Shown one piece after another: positions 1 to 6,283 of a stretch of 64,000 bases of DNA. Both the position numbers and the translations under genes were made by a program. The notes under the pieces are model-generated. The model was given only the letters and a program-made list of their open reading frames with translations. It was not told the origin of the DNA and made no database searches. Where the stretch lies: positions 1-64,000 of the forward strand of contig NZ_RYFW01000002.1 in the NCBI RefSeq assembly GCF_004138335.1. The letters are read 5' to 3'. Origin of the DNA: Peristeroidobacter agariperforans. Lineage in GTDB: Bacteria > Pseudomonadota > Gammaproteobacteria > Steroidobacterales > Steroidobacteraceae. Position 1 is the first letter of the stretch. Each line of letters starts with the position of its first letter.

Positions 1-81
1 CTCTGGACGTACAACAATGAGCGTCCCAACATGGCGCTAGGTGGGTTCACGCCGATACAGAAGTTGGCGATGGCTGCTTAG
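1..81 (+). CDS. IS3-family transposase OrfB, C-terminal end (cut by window edge)
   Basis: Only the last 26 codons are in the window. They read W-T-Y-N-N-E-R-P-N-M-A-L-G-G-F-T-P followed by a short tail ending in a TAG at 79-81. The pattern YN.ERPN.ALGG.TP is the hallmark C-terminus of the DDE integrase-core domain in IS3-family OrfB transposases. The catalytic DDE residues would lie upstream of the window, so intactness cannot be judged. It sits immediately upstream of the relaxase gene, and its right IS end probably touches that gene's start. Confidence 0.85.
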   Translation, partial: LWTYNNERPNMALGGFTPIQKLAMAA

Positions 82-132
82 TTCCTTTCCACTTCTGGCT
101 GCAGCTATAAACGGGGGGATTACCGTCGGTCA
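82..132 (+). repeat. probable right terminal region of the IS3-family element
   Basis: Between the transposase stop and the relaxase ATG lie 50 bases containing a G-run followed by ATTACCGTCGGTCA. Read on the other strand this begins TGACCGACGGTAAT and then a C-run, which resembles an IS3-family terminal inverted repeat (ends in TG...CA). The left inverted repeat is outside the window, so the exact boundary is an inference. If it ends at about 132, the relaxase ATG (132-134) lies on the junction. Confidence 0.45.
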
Positions 133-1130
133 TGACAGCGTTCCATCTTGATCGTGGCGGAGCCATATGGGATTTGACGAGCTACGCTCGCCGAGGGCCG
201 GGACAGCGGGACCCGTTGTCCGCCGCAGAGGTGGCGCTCATCGCCCGCACCGTGCGCCACACGCCCGAGGTGATGGTAAAGGTGACCGGCGGCGGTGGTG
301 CCAACACCAGTCATGGCGTCAACGCTCATTTCAACTACATCGGCAGGCGGGGTGACTTTGAGATCGAGACAGACGACGGCGAGCGTTTGAGTGGCCGGGG
401 CGTTGGGTGGCATCTGATCCAAGATTGGGACTTGGACCTGGACGAAGATCGAGAGCGGCCGGATCTGTTCGCTGCGAATCGGCGAGCCGCACCGAAGCTG
501 GTCCACAAGCTGATCTTCTCCATGCCGGCCGGCACGCCGCCCAAGAAGGTGCTCGCGGCCGTCCGCGACTTCGCCCGAGAGGAGTTCGGGCTTCAGCATC
601 GATACGCGATGGTGCTGCATACGGACGAGCCCCACCCGCATGTGCATGTGGTCGTGAAGGCCGTCAGTGAAGCCGGCGTGCGACTCAATATTGACAAGGC
701 CACGCTGCGGCACTGGCGCCAGGAGTTTGCGCACCACCTGCGGGCGCATGGGGTGGAGGCGAATGCGACCGAGCGAAGCGTTCGCGGGCAGAGCCGGGCG
801 TCGAAGCTGGATTCGATTTTCAGAGCGACTCAGCGAGGCGAGTCGTCACACATGTCGGCGCGAGTGCGCGGGGTCGCCCGTGAGCTGAAAACTGGCTCGT
901 TCGATGGATCTGGCGCTGCACGGCTGCAGCAGACAAGAAGGGAGGTAGTGACCGGGTGGAATGCCATTCGGGAGCGTCTGCTCGTTGAGGGCCAGCATCA
1001 ACTCGCGGATCTTGTGGGGAGATTCGTCAACCAAATGCCGCCGCCGCGCACAGAGAACGCGTGGTTGGCGCAAGAGCTGATCGAGCATTCACGCCAGGTT
1101 CGGTCGAAAGACAAGCCGCTTGTTCGTTAG
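132..1130 (+). CDS. relaxase / mobilization nuclease (MobA/VirD2-like)
   Basis: 332 residues. The protein carries the relaxase metal-binding motif H168-P-H-V-H172 within a stretch reading MVLHTDEPHPHVHVVVKAVS, preceded by a conserved PEVMVKV...HFNYIGRRG block. Y18 (TSYARRG) is the candidate nicking tyrosine. In this family the enzyme cuts oriT and stays bound to the 5' end during mobilization. A charged C-terminal half follows the nuclease fold. No good Shine-Dalgarno is seen before the ATG, and the ATG coincides with the likely IS3 end, so the native N-terminus may have been lost or replaced by only a few residues. No coupling protein or auxiliary mob gene is visible nearby. The function of the fold is clear; activity is uncertain because of the IS junction. 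Confidence 0.85.
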   Translation: MTAFHLDRGGAIWDLTSYARRGPGQRDPLSAAEVALIARTVRHTPEVMVKVTGGGGANTSHGVNAHFNYIGRRGDFEIETDDGERLSGRGVGWHLIQDWDLDLDEDRERPDLFAANRRAAPKLVHKLIFSMPAGTPPKKVLAAVRDFAREEFGLQHRYAMVLHTDEPHPHVHVVVKAVSEAGVRLNIDKATLRHWRQEFAHHLRAHGVEANATERSVRGQSRASKLDSIFRATQRGESSHMSARVRGVARELKTGSFDGSGAARLQQTRREVVTGWNAIRERLLVEGQHQLADLVGRFVNQMPPPRTENAWLAQELIEHSRQVRSKDKPLVR

Positions 1131-1514
1131 TATTGACGACCCGTGGGCCTGCGCTCCGGTCTGCCTGGATGTCTTGTATCGACCCGATGCGGAAGCGTCT
1201 CAAGGCGTAAACCCTGGCCCCTCATGCTGGCCGGCAGTATTGCGCACTCTTGTGCAGTCGGCATGTGGCATGTGGCATGCGATAATCCTGTCAGGCAGCG
1301 GAGCTACTGGTGCAGGCACGTCGGCTAGGGCGCGTTAGAGCAGCGACGGTGCTAGCTGGCATGGCGCTTGCGCCTTAGCGAGCACAACTGAGCGGAACGG
1401 CGCAGTGAATCGCGTTTGATTTGTGCGCAGCCCTGGGGCGTTCGCGGTCAGCCCGTTGATTGTTACCAAAAACGACGAAGACACTGCTGTACGCACTTCT
1501 CGTAGGAAATAAGA
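1131..1514. other. intergenic region, no gene recognised
   Basis: About 380 bases between the relaxase and the pentapeptide-repeat gene. Small open frames here lack ribosome sites and family features. A short tandem of GGCATGT (three copies near 1260-1280) is the only pattern seen. The last bases supply the ribosome site TAGGAAATAAG for the next gene. oriT could lie here, but I see no recognisable nic consensus. Confidence 0.5.
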
Positions 1515-3074
1515 ATGCCGTGCAAATTCAGGATAGGTGATGATCGCTGCAATCTTGGCTTCTCGGATGCCGAACTGGAAGCGGGCGCACGCTGCGTGCT
1601 TCACTCTAGTCCGGATGACGAAGCGAGCTGGAGCGATTTGCGCACGCCGGTCGTCCAACGAGCCTTGAACTCGGTCATTGCCCGTTGTGTGGAATCAAAC
1701 ACGCCAGTCGATCTCGCCGGTGTCGTGATTCCTCGCGACGTATCATTCGGCAATGCTGTGTTAGCGCAGCTCATCGTTCGCGCCTCGCATTTTGGCGGCG
1801 GTAGGCATTTCAGCGGGACGGTTTTCTCAGCGCCCGTACAAATTGATCAATGTACATTTCGATCTGACGCGAGCTTCTCGGAAGCTCATTTCAAGGACAA
1901 GTTCGAGTTTCGGGCAAGCGCCAAGGCAGCACTGGATTTCTCAAAGGCACGTTTCGACGGGAGCGCCAATATCAACATCGCTACTCAGGGCGGGAAGCAT
2001 GTGGTCCGCTTCAACGGAATTCGCTGTAAAGATAGCTTCACGCTCAAGCCATCGGGGAATTTCGCTGCGGATCTCGAACTCAAGGAGGCTACGTTTGAAG
2101 GGCGGTTTCATGCCGAGGGTGAATACAGCGCGGAGATTGATTGCTCAGGATCTTGCTTCTCGGGCGCGATGTCCTTCTCGGGCGAGGCGAATAGAAAGTT
2201 CACTTCAAAGGGCTGTCATTTCCGGTCAGGAGTTGATTTGCGCCGCGCCGTCCTTTGCGCTGCGGCGGATTTCAGCGGAAGTCGTTTTGAGGAGCGCGCG
2301 CGATTCACGTGCCGGTTTGTCGGTCCGGCAATGTTCGAGGATTGCGCGTTCGAAAAGCAGGCGGACTTTTCAGCACCTGAGAGTACGGAAGATAAGAGCG
2401 CCGCACTGAACGCTATCGGTTTTCAAGGCACGAGCTTTCGAGGGGCAGTGTTGTTCACCAATCGCACCTTCGGGTCCACCACAAATTTTTCGACCTGTGA
2501 ATTCTTTCAGGCGCCGGAGTTTCATGGGGCGACGCTTCATCAGGATACCCGGCTTCCGCTAATCCACGCATTCAAAGACAGAGAAAGTGAGGATGCGGCC
2601 GCCGCTTACCGAACGCTTCGCCAGGCAATGGAGTCGAACAACGCGCGGAGCGAGGAGGCGATGTTTTACGCGCTCGAGCAGAAGACCCTACGCCGCATTC
2701 TTGGACGGCAAACCCGCTGGGAAAACATGGCTTCCGCGCTCTACGATGGCTTAAGTGCCTACGGAGTCAACTTCTGGCGGCCGATCGCTTGGTTGCTCGC
2801 GACGATGCTGGTGTTCGGCACGATGTATGCGGCATGGATCAGCTGGCCGATCGCTCTTTCAGCACCGTTTGATGGCGAGCGGCTTGTATGCGGTCTCACC
2901 TTTAGTCTGCAGCAAGTGGTCAATCCCTTTTGGGTCTGGCGAACGACAGAACTGCCCTGGTCGACCAATTGGCCAAACGCGTTGAAGGTAGCTGCGACGA
3001 TTGAGTCATTGTTGACGACGGCGCTATTCGCGCTGTCATTGCTGGCCCTGCGCTGGCGATTCAAGCGTGAGTAG
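1515..3074 (+). CDS. pentapeptide-repeat-like protein with C-terminal two-helix membrane domain
   Basis: 519 residues with a clear ribosome site (AGGAAA) before the ATG. The N-terminal ~50 residues contain several Cys (MPCKF..., RCNLG, RCVLH). Residues ~70-360 are a degenerate right-handed beta-helix of F-x-x-[AS]-x-F type repeats (DFSKARF, DFSGSRF, MFEDCAF, DFSAPES). After a helical linker (AAAYRTLRQAMESNNARSEE) come two hydrophobic segments at ~423-443 and ~498-514. The loop between them (LTFSLQQVVNPFWVW) looks like a re-entrant or pore-like segment, so the tail has the layout of a two-TM channel, without a K+ selectivity signature. Known relatives are described only as pentapeptide-repeat proteins. 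In this cargo position a defence or toxin role is possible but is inference only. Confidence 0.7.
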   Translation: MPCKFRIGDDRCNLGFSDAELEAGARCVLHSSPDDEASWSDLRTPVVQRALNSVIARCVESNTPVDLAGVVIPRDVSFGNAVLAQLIVRASHFGGGRHFSGTVFSAPVQIDQCTFRSDASFSEAHFKDKFEFRASAKAALDFSKARFDGSANINIATQGGKHVVRFNGIRCKDSFTLKPSGNFAADLELKEATFEGRFHAEGEYSAEIDCSGSCFSGAMSFSGEANRKFTSKGCHFRSGVDLRRAVLCAAADFSGSRFEERARFTCRFVGPAMFEDCAFEKQADFSAPESTEDKSAALNAIGFQGTSFRGAVLFTNRTFGSTTNFSTCEFFQAPEFHGATLHQDTRLPLIHAFKDRESEDAAAAYRTLRQAMESNNARSEEAMFYALEQKTLRRILGRQTRWENMASALYDGLSAYGVNFWRPIAWLLATMLVFGTMYAAWISWPIALSAPFDGERLVCGLTFSLQQVVNPFWVWRTTELPWSTNWPNALKVAATIESLLTTALFALSLLALRWRFKRE

Positions 3075-3277
3075 TCGGCAGGCGCCGAGCAGGATAGAAG
3101 CATCGAGTTTCGTGAACTAGGTCCAGCGTCCGCTGTTGGGTCGCACGCGAACGTAGGTCAGATTATCGATTCTCAATTCGGCCAGTTGGGTTCGCCTACA
3201 GTTCCGAATCGCGGCGCAGTCGGTGTGCGGTTCGCTGCGCTTAGGTCTGGGCTCGCGACGCAGTTCACGAAAGTTTG

Positions 3278-3308
3278 TTGCCACGACATCGTGGGCTTTG
3301 GCTAGAAT
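3278..3308 (+). promoter_or_regulatory. candidate sigma70 promoter of the tRNA-like leader and HEPN gene
   Basis: TTGCCA (3278-3283) and TAGAAT (3303-3308) each match the sigma70 consensus at five of six positions, with a slightly long 19-base spacer. Transcription would start near 3315, which is exactly the first base of the tRNA-like structure. The downstream gene would then have a ~115-base structured leader. Confidence 0.5.
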
Positions 3309-3314
3309 GCGCTC

Positions 3315-3387
3315 GGGCCGATAGCCTAATATGGAAAGGCGCTTGCCGCTGGCGGCAGGAGATCCTGGTTCGATTCCAGGTCGGCAA
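3315..3387 (+). ncRNA. tRNA-like RNA structure with shortened acceptor stem
   Basis: A nearly complete tRNA fold can be drawn. T8-A9 spacing (3322-3323); a 4-bp D stem GCCT/AGGC (3324-3327 with 3337-3340) closing a loop that contains GG; an anticodon-like arm CTTGC/GCAGG (3342-3346 with 3355-3359) with an 8-base loop CGCTGGCG; a 4-base variable region; and a perfect T arm CCTGG-TTCGATT-CCAGG (3364-3380). The acceptor pairs over only five positions (GCCGA 3317-3321 with TCGGC 3381-3385); the two outer positions would be G-A mismatches. No CCA is encoded. It therefore looks tRNA-derived but is unlikely to be a normal charged tRNA. It lies 43 bases upstream of the HEPN-like gene and may form its 5' leader. 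A decayed tRNA or old attachment site is the main alternative. Confidence 0.6.
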
Positions 3388-3420
3388 AGCGCATTGTTAT
3401 CGAGCAGTGCTCTTTGCCGA
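3381..3420 (+). promoter_or_regulatory. inverted repeat competing with the tRNA-like acceptor stem
   Basis: TCGGCAAAG (3381-3389) and CTTTGCCGA (3412-3420) are perfect reverse complements separated by 22 bases, ending 9 bases before the next ATG. The first five bases of the left arm are the same bases that close the tRNA-like acceptor stem, so the two structures exclude each other. No U-run follows, so it is not an intrinsic terminator. It could control translation of the downstream gene, which has no evident Shine-Dalgarno. Confidence 0.5.
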
Positions 3421-3429
3421 CATTGACTC

Positions 3430-4143
3430 ATGAACCGCGAACATCAACTAAGAATTTTCCAAGCGCAAGTTCTAAACGTCAAAGAGCTTGATACTGCCTG
3501 GCGGCACCTCAAGAGAAGCATCCATGCCGATCTTGTGAGCGATCAGCAATCCTCAGCACGAATTCATACGAAGACACTAGCTCTTGTTTACTGCGCTTGG
3601 TCGGAGGCAGTCTTATCAAAGCTTGTCCATACGCCACACGGATTTGATCTCTCAGAAATCGAGCAGATAAAAAGTGCTCAGCATTCCAGCATTGTCAACG
3701 CGTGGAAGAAGTGCATTGAGTTGGCAGCTGCGAAGGTCGGTAAGCAGACTGGGAGTTATGTGCCTAATATCCGCAAGCGACTCGAAAAACTCGTTAGGAC
3801 TTACATCGAAGACCCGAGTCTGGTGCGAAATAAGGTCGCTCATGGGCAGTGGAGAGTCGCCCTCAACAGGGAAAATACTGAAATAAACGCGACCATCTCC
3901 CAGCAAATCGAAGCTCTCAATGTCGTGCAGCTAGACATTTGGCGAGAAGCGTTCCTTGGTTTGTCTGAGATCGTAGAAGCCATGATTGAGTCGCCGGATC
4001 GAACGTTCCATCGGGACTATCCTAAGATTCTCGCTAGAATCGAGGAGCACTTGGAGAAGACCTCGGGTTACTCGCTCGACGACAAGGTCGCGCAATTAAA
4101 ACTGAAAGCTTCTCGTCAGGAGTTCCAGAGAAAGCACGCCTAA
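3430..4143 (+). CDS. HEPN-like protein (candidate ribonuclease)
   Basis: 237 residues, strongly helical. It contains R133-N-K-V-A-H138-G within LVRNKVAHGQW, which matches the R-x4-H catalytic signature of HEPN domains, where the residue after R is typically polar (N/D/H). HEPN proteins are commonly RNases in toxin-antitoxin, abortive infection and CRISPR systems; some non-catalytic ones keep the motif, so nuclease activity is inferred. No membrane segment or signal peptide is present. Base composition (near 50 percent GC) is lower than all neighbours, which points to recent transfer. No adjacent MNT-type antitoxin gene is visible. Instead a tRNA-like element lies directly upstream, possibly on the same transcript. 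No clear ribosome site precedes the ATG. The exact family is not identified. Confidence 0.6.
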   Translation: MNREHQLRIFQAQVLNVKELDTAWRHLKRSIHADLVSDQQSSARIHTKTLALVYCAWSEAVLSKLVHTPHGFDLSEIEQIKSAQHSSIVNAWKKCIELAAAKVGKQTGSYVPNIRKRLEKLVRTYIEDPSLVRNKVAHGQWRVALNRENTEINATISQQIEALNVVQLDIWREAFLGLSEIVEAMIESPDRTFHRDYPKILARIEEHLEKTSGYSLDDKVAQLKLKASRQEFQRKHA

Positions 4144-4356
4144 GCATTCGTCCGTTGGTGTTGGGAAACTTCCGGGTTCGAAACGCAAGCATTCCCCAGG
4201 GCAAACGAATGCTGGTATCGGTGTCGAGAGCCTCGGAATTTGCGTCCGACGGAGCATCCGAGCGGACGAGTTGCTAGCATCCAGGCGGGCCAAAGCACTG
4301 GACTTGTGATCCTCTATAGGAATAGTGTGTCCGCGCGGATCGCATCCGCGTAAGGC

Positions 4357-4391
4357 GGCCCCCGCCGATGCTGGAAACATCGACGAGGGCC
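4357..4391 (+). promoter_or_regulatory. long hairpin leader
   Basis: GGCCCCCG (4357-4364) pairs with CGAGGGCC (4384-4391) with one mismatch, and inside it CGATG (4366-4370) pairs with CATCG (4378-4382), closing on a CTGGAAA loop. No U-run follows on either strand, so this is not a typical terminator. It lies ~30 bases upstream of the ATG at 4420. Confidence 0.5.
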
Positions 4392-4419
4392 TAACCACAA
4401 CGCCTGCTTCGAGGCAGTT

Positions 4420-4536
4420 ATGGCTACCTTCATTATGGCGCACCCGACGCTAGCGCGGGTAGGTGCGTGTGTATCTCACAGAACAAGCGGCTTTGCCGTG
4501 CTCCGCCGAAGTTCATCGGGCAGGGCGCGGCCATGA
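4420..4536 (+). CDS. possible 38-residue basic peptide
   Basis: A short frame starting MATFIMAHPTLARVG and ending SSSGRARP before a TGA at 4534-4536. It is rich in Arg and Ser. The start follows a strong hairpin and the sequence GAGGCAGTT, which contains a GAGG ribosome-site core six bases before the ATG. Coding status cannot be proven from one sequence; the support is the ribosome site and its position in a fixed leader-like context. No function is recognised. Confidence 0.3.
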   Translation: MATFIMAHPTLARVGACVSHRTSGFAVLRRSSSGRARP

Positions 4537-4639
4537 ACCGGCGGCGAGAATGCGTTCGCAACTACTCGCCAGTATCTTTTAACAACCGTTTAGGCCAGCT
4601 CAGGTCACAGACCGGCAAACCTTGCGCGAGGTTCGAGTC

Positions 4640-4990
4640 ATGACCCGCGCCACCCGCGAAGACATGGTCGTCCTCAGCATGGGGCTCAATGCGCTGCTCG
4701 CCAGCGTGCGGCAGACCGAGTCATGGTGCCGATCCCAGGGTGATGTGGCATCGCTCCGGCGCACCCGCCTCCTAATACACGCGATCCTCATGACCCGAAG
4801 CAAGTTCTTCGCAAGCTCAAGCACTGGCGAAGCAGCGAACGATGACGTCACCGAAGCGCTCTTCGTCGCCGACGGTCTTCGCGACGCGGCTCAGCAATGC
4901 CACGAGGGGCAGGCGGCCCTCCACGAACGACTAATCGGTGGCGCAGAAGCCATCGAGCGGTTGTGTAGCACACCGCTCCGCAAGAGGTAA
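4640..4990 (+). CDS. small helical hypothetical protein of the mobile element
   Basis: 116 residues from the ATG at 4640, chosen because GCGAGG ends 8 bases before it; an upstream TTG at 4622 would overlap that ribosome site. The protein (MTRATREDMVVLSMGLNALL...) is predicted helical, with a Leu/Ala-rich first third and a charged C-terminus (TPLRKR). There is no signal peptide or membrane helix. Its stop codon region (AAGAGGTAA) supplies the ribosome site of the next gene, so the two are co-translated in a small operon with the XRE regulator. No family is recognised. Confidence 0.6.
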   Translation: MTRATREDMVVLSMGLNALLASVRQTESWCRSQGDVASLRRTRLLIHAILMTRSKFFASSSTGEAANDDVTEALFVADGLRDAAQQCHEGQAALHERLIGGAEAIERLCSTPLRKR

Positions 4991-4996
4991 CAACTC

Positions 4997-5299
4997 ATGG
5001 CGGAGAAGGAAACCTACGAAGCACTTCCCGCCGGCCGCACTCTCGAAGAACTCATCGAAGCGGAGCGCACCAATCTCATGCAGGTTCAGGGGATGGCCCG
5101 GTGTCTGTACGACGTGTTGCTGTACTCCGATGACGATGACGGAACGATGCACGCTGACGTGGCTCATGTCATCGCGAGGTTGATTGCAGAGTCGGTCGAT
5201 GCGCTGGAGAAGATCGTCAGGCGCTTCAGAGCCGGCGAGTTCGGCCCACCGCCCAGCAAGGCAGCCTCGGGTGATGCCGGCCCCGGTGGTGCGGCGTAG
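4997..5299 (+). CDS. small helical hypothetical protein of the mobile element
   Basis: 100 residues with a good ribosome site (GAGG ending 11 bases before the ATG). It has an acidic helical core (RTLEELIEAERTNLMQVQGM... and HVIARLIAESVDALEKIV) and a disordered Gly/Pro/Ala tail (GPPPSKAASGDAGPGGAA). It lies 6 bases after the preceding small gene and 18 bases before the XRE regulator, forming a three-gene cassette. The function is unknown; proteins of this size beside XRE regulators are common accessory genes of integrative elements. Confidence 0.6.
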   Translation: MAEKETYEALPAGRTLEELIEAERTNLMQVQGMARCLYDVLLYSDDDDGTMHADVAHVIARLIAESVDALEKIVRRFRAGEFGPPPSKAASGDAGPGGAA

Positions 5300-5317
5300 A
5301 GGGCGTGGAGCGCACAA

Positions 5318-5743
5318 ATGAGCGACACGCAATCCGCAGCACCGAAGTCGCCCCAGATCAAAAAGGAAAGTCGCGCTTACTTCGCTGCGCTCGGCAAACG
5401 AGTCACGCAGCTACGAAAGTCACGAGGCATGACGCAAGCGGAGTTGGCTCGCGCGATCGGTGTCTCCCAGCAGGCGGTGTTCGCTTACGAAATCGGCGAC
5501 AGGCGGATCTCCGTCCTCGTTCTCGAACGGCTCGCAAAGCTGTTCCGCCTCAACATCGACCAGTTCCTCGGCTTCGCTGCAGAGCCGCCGGCCAGGAAGC
5601 GGCGTCTTTCGCCGAGAGCGATGCGCCACGCTGAGCGTCTCCAGGCGCTATCCAAAACACAGCAGCGCTTTGTCGTTCGGATCCTCGACGTGCTGGAGGA
5701 GCACAACAAATCGACTGCCGCCCGGCGGCGAGTTGGCGCGTGA
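5318..5743 (+). CDS. XRE-family helix-turn-helix regulator
   Basis: 141 residues. Residues ~27-82 form a classical HTH_3 domain (LGKRVTQLRKSRGMTQAELA, then VSQQAVFAYEIGDRRI, then LAKLFRLNIDQFLGF), followed by a basic linker (ARKRRLSPRAMRH) and a helical C-terminus. It is the third gene of the small cassette. Between it and the excisionase lies a cluster of perfect and near-perfect palindromes (5793-5868) that would suit a dimeric XRE protein, so it likely controls excision and/or its own transcription. That target assignment is inference from position. Confidence 0.85.
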   Translation: MSDTQSAAPKSPQIKKESRAYFAALGKRVTQLRKSRGMTQAELARAIGVSQQAVFAYEIGDRRISVLVLERLAKLFRLNIDQFLGFAAEPPARKRRLSPRAMRHAERLQALSKTQQRFVVRILDVLEEHNKSTAARRRVGA

Positions 5744-5792
5744 CGTTCGCGGAGGCACAGCGGAGCATGCGAAAGGCAAACCTGAACGATGG

Positions 5793-5868
5793 CGAGTTTC
5801 GCCGATATATCGGCGAAACAGCGACTCCGTTTTACCGCCTATATCGGCCGAATTTTCCGCGAAACTCG
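5793..5868. promoter_or_regulatory. nested palindromic operator cluster
   Basis: A perfect 22-bp palindrome spans 5797-5818 (half-site TTTCGCCGATA). A second, imperfect copy at 5837-5849 shares TATATCGGC. Both are enclosed by a 9-bp inverted repeat CGAGTTTCG (5793-5801) / CGAAACTCG (5860-5868). The cluster sits in the gap between the XRE gene and the excisionase operon, the expected place for a switch controlling excision. Confidence 0.7.
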
Positions 5869-5950
5869 ATAGTGACTTCGGTGCGCGGATGAACAAGGCT
5901 GTACTCGTGAAAACGCGGCTCCAGGCGCTCGGAACAATGGTGAGGTCATC

Positions 5951-6043
5951 ATGGATAGAGCAATCGACAGAATCTTTCTTGGAATGTTTTGCCGCATCAG
6001 GCGCGCCATCAGTGATTCAGCCGCCAACACATCGTGGAGGTAA
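5951..6043 (+). CDS. possible 30-residue peptide coupled to the excisionase
   Basis: The frame begins MDRAIDRIFLGMFCRI and ends TSWR, with GAGG five bases before the ATG. Its TAA (6041-6043) directly follows the GGAGG that serves the excisionase start at 6050, an arrangement typical of translational coupling. The peptide is basic and amphipathic. Coding status is likely but unproven. Confidence 0.35.
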   Translation: MDRAIDRIFLGMFCRIRRAISDSAANTSWR

Positions 6044-6049
6044 CTCGCC

Positions 6050-6283
6050 ATGTCTGCTGTGCCCAATGAGATTGCTATCGCCACAACAGAGAGGATGGTC
6101 CTCGCGCCAGCCCGCTACGTCTTGCTTCCCGTCGCCCATCTGCTCACCGGCTACACCGTCAAGGCGATGGAACGGAAGATTGAGCGCGGTGACTGGCAGG
6201 AGGGCAAAGTCTGGCGGCATGCGCCGGATGGCCACATCATGATCGACATGCAGGGATATCATCGGTGGGTAGAAAGTCGCTAA
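6050..6283 (+). CDS. excisionase (Xis)-like DNA-binding protein
   Basis: 77 residues with GGAGG nine bases before the ATG. The core (LTGYTVKAMERKIERGDWQE, then VWRHAPDGHIMIDMQGYHRW) is the winged-helix excisionase pattern, in which a small protein reads attachment-site arms and drives the integrase toward excision. Its last 19 bases overlap the integrase start at 6265, so the two are translationally coupled. Small size, basic charge and position before an integrase support the call; no catalytic motif is expected. Confidence 0.85.
   Translation: MSAVPNEIAIATTERMVLAPARYVLLPVAHLLTGYTVKAMERKIERGDWQEGKVWRHAPDGHIMIDMQGYHRWVESR

Larger units (their letters stand above)
4144..4639. other. long gap with hairpin leader and a possible micro-ORF
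   Basis: About 500 bases with no standard-length gene. The stretch holds the strong hairpin at 4357-4391 and the 38-codon frame at 4420-4536, both listed separately. Similar hairpin leaders followed by CTAACC and a short ATGGCTACC frame occur, as I remember it, in integrative elements of other proteobacteria; that recollection has not been checked here. Confidence 0.5.
5744..6049. other. regulatory gap between XRE gene and excisionase
   Basis: About 300 bases containing the palindrome cluster and one possible 30-codon frame (5951-6043). Nothing else is recognised. The promoter of the excisionase-integrase operon is expected here, but no convincing -35/-10 pair stands out. Confidence 0.5.

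Noticed and set aside
3315-3387. Calling the tRNA-like structure a functional tRNA
   Set aside because: The acceptor pairs over only five positions, the anticodon loop has eight bases and no CCA follows; a normal charged tRNA is unlikely.
3117-3431. Minus-strand open frame containing GIEPGSPAA
   Set aside because: This phrase is what antisense translation of a tRNA T arm gives; it overlaps the tRNA-like element and has no ribosome site.
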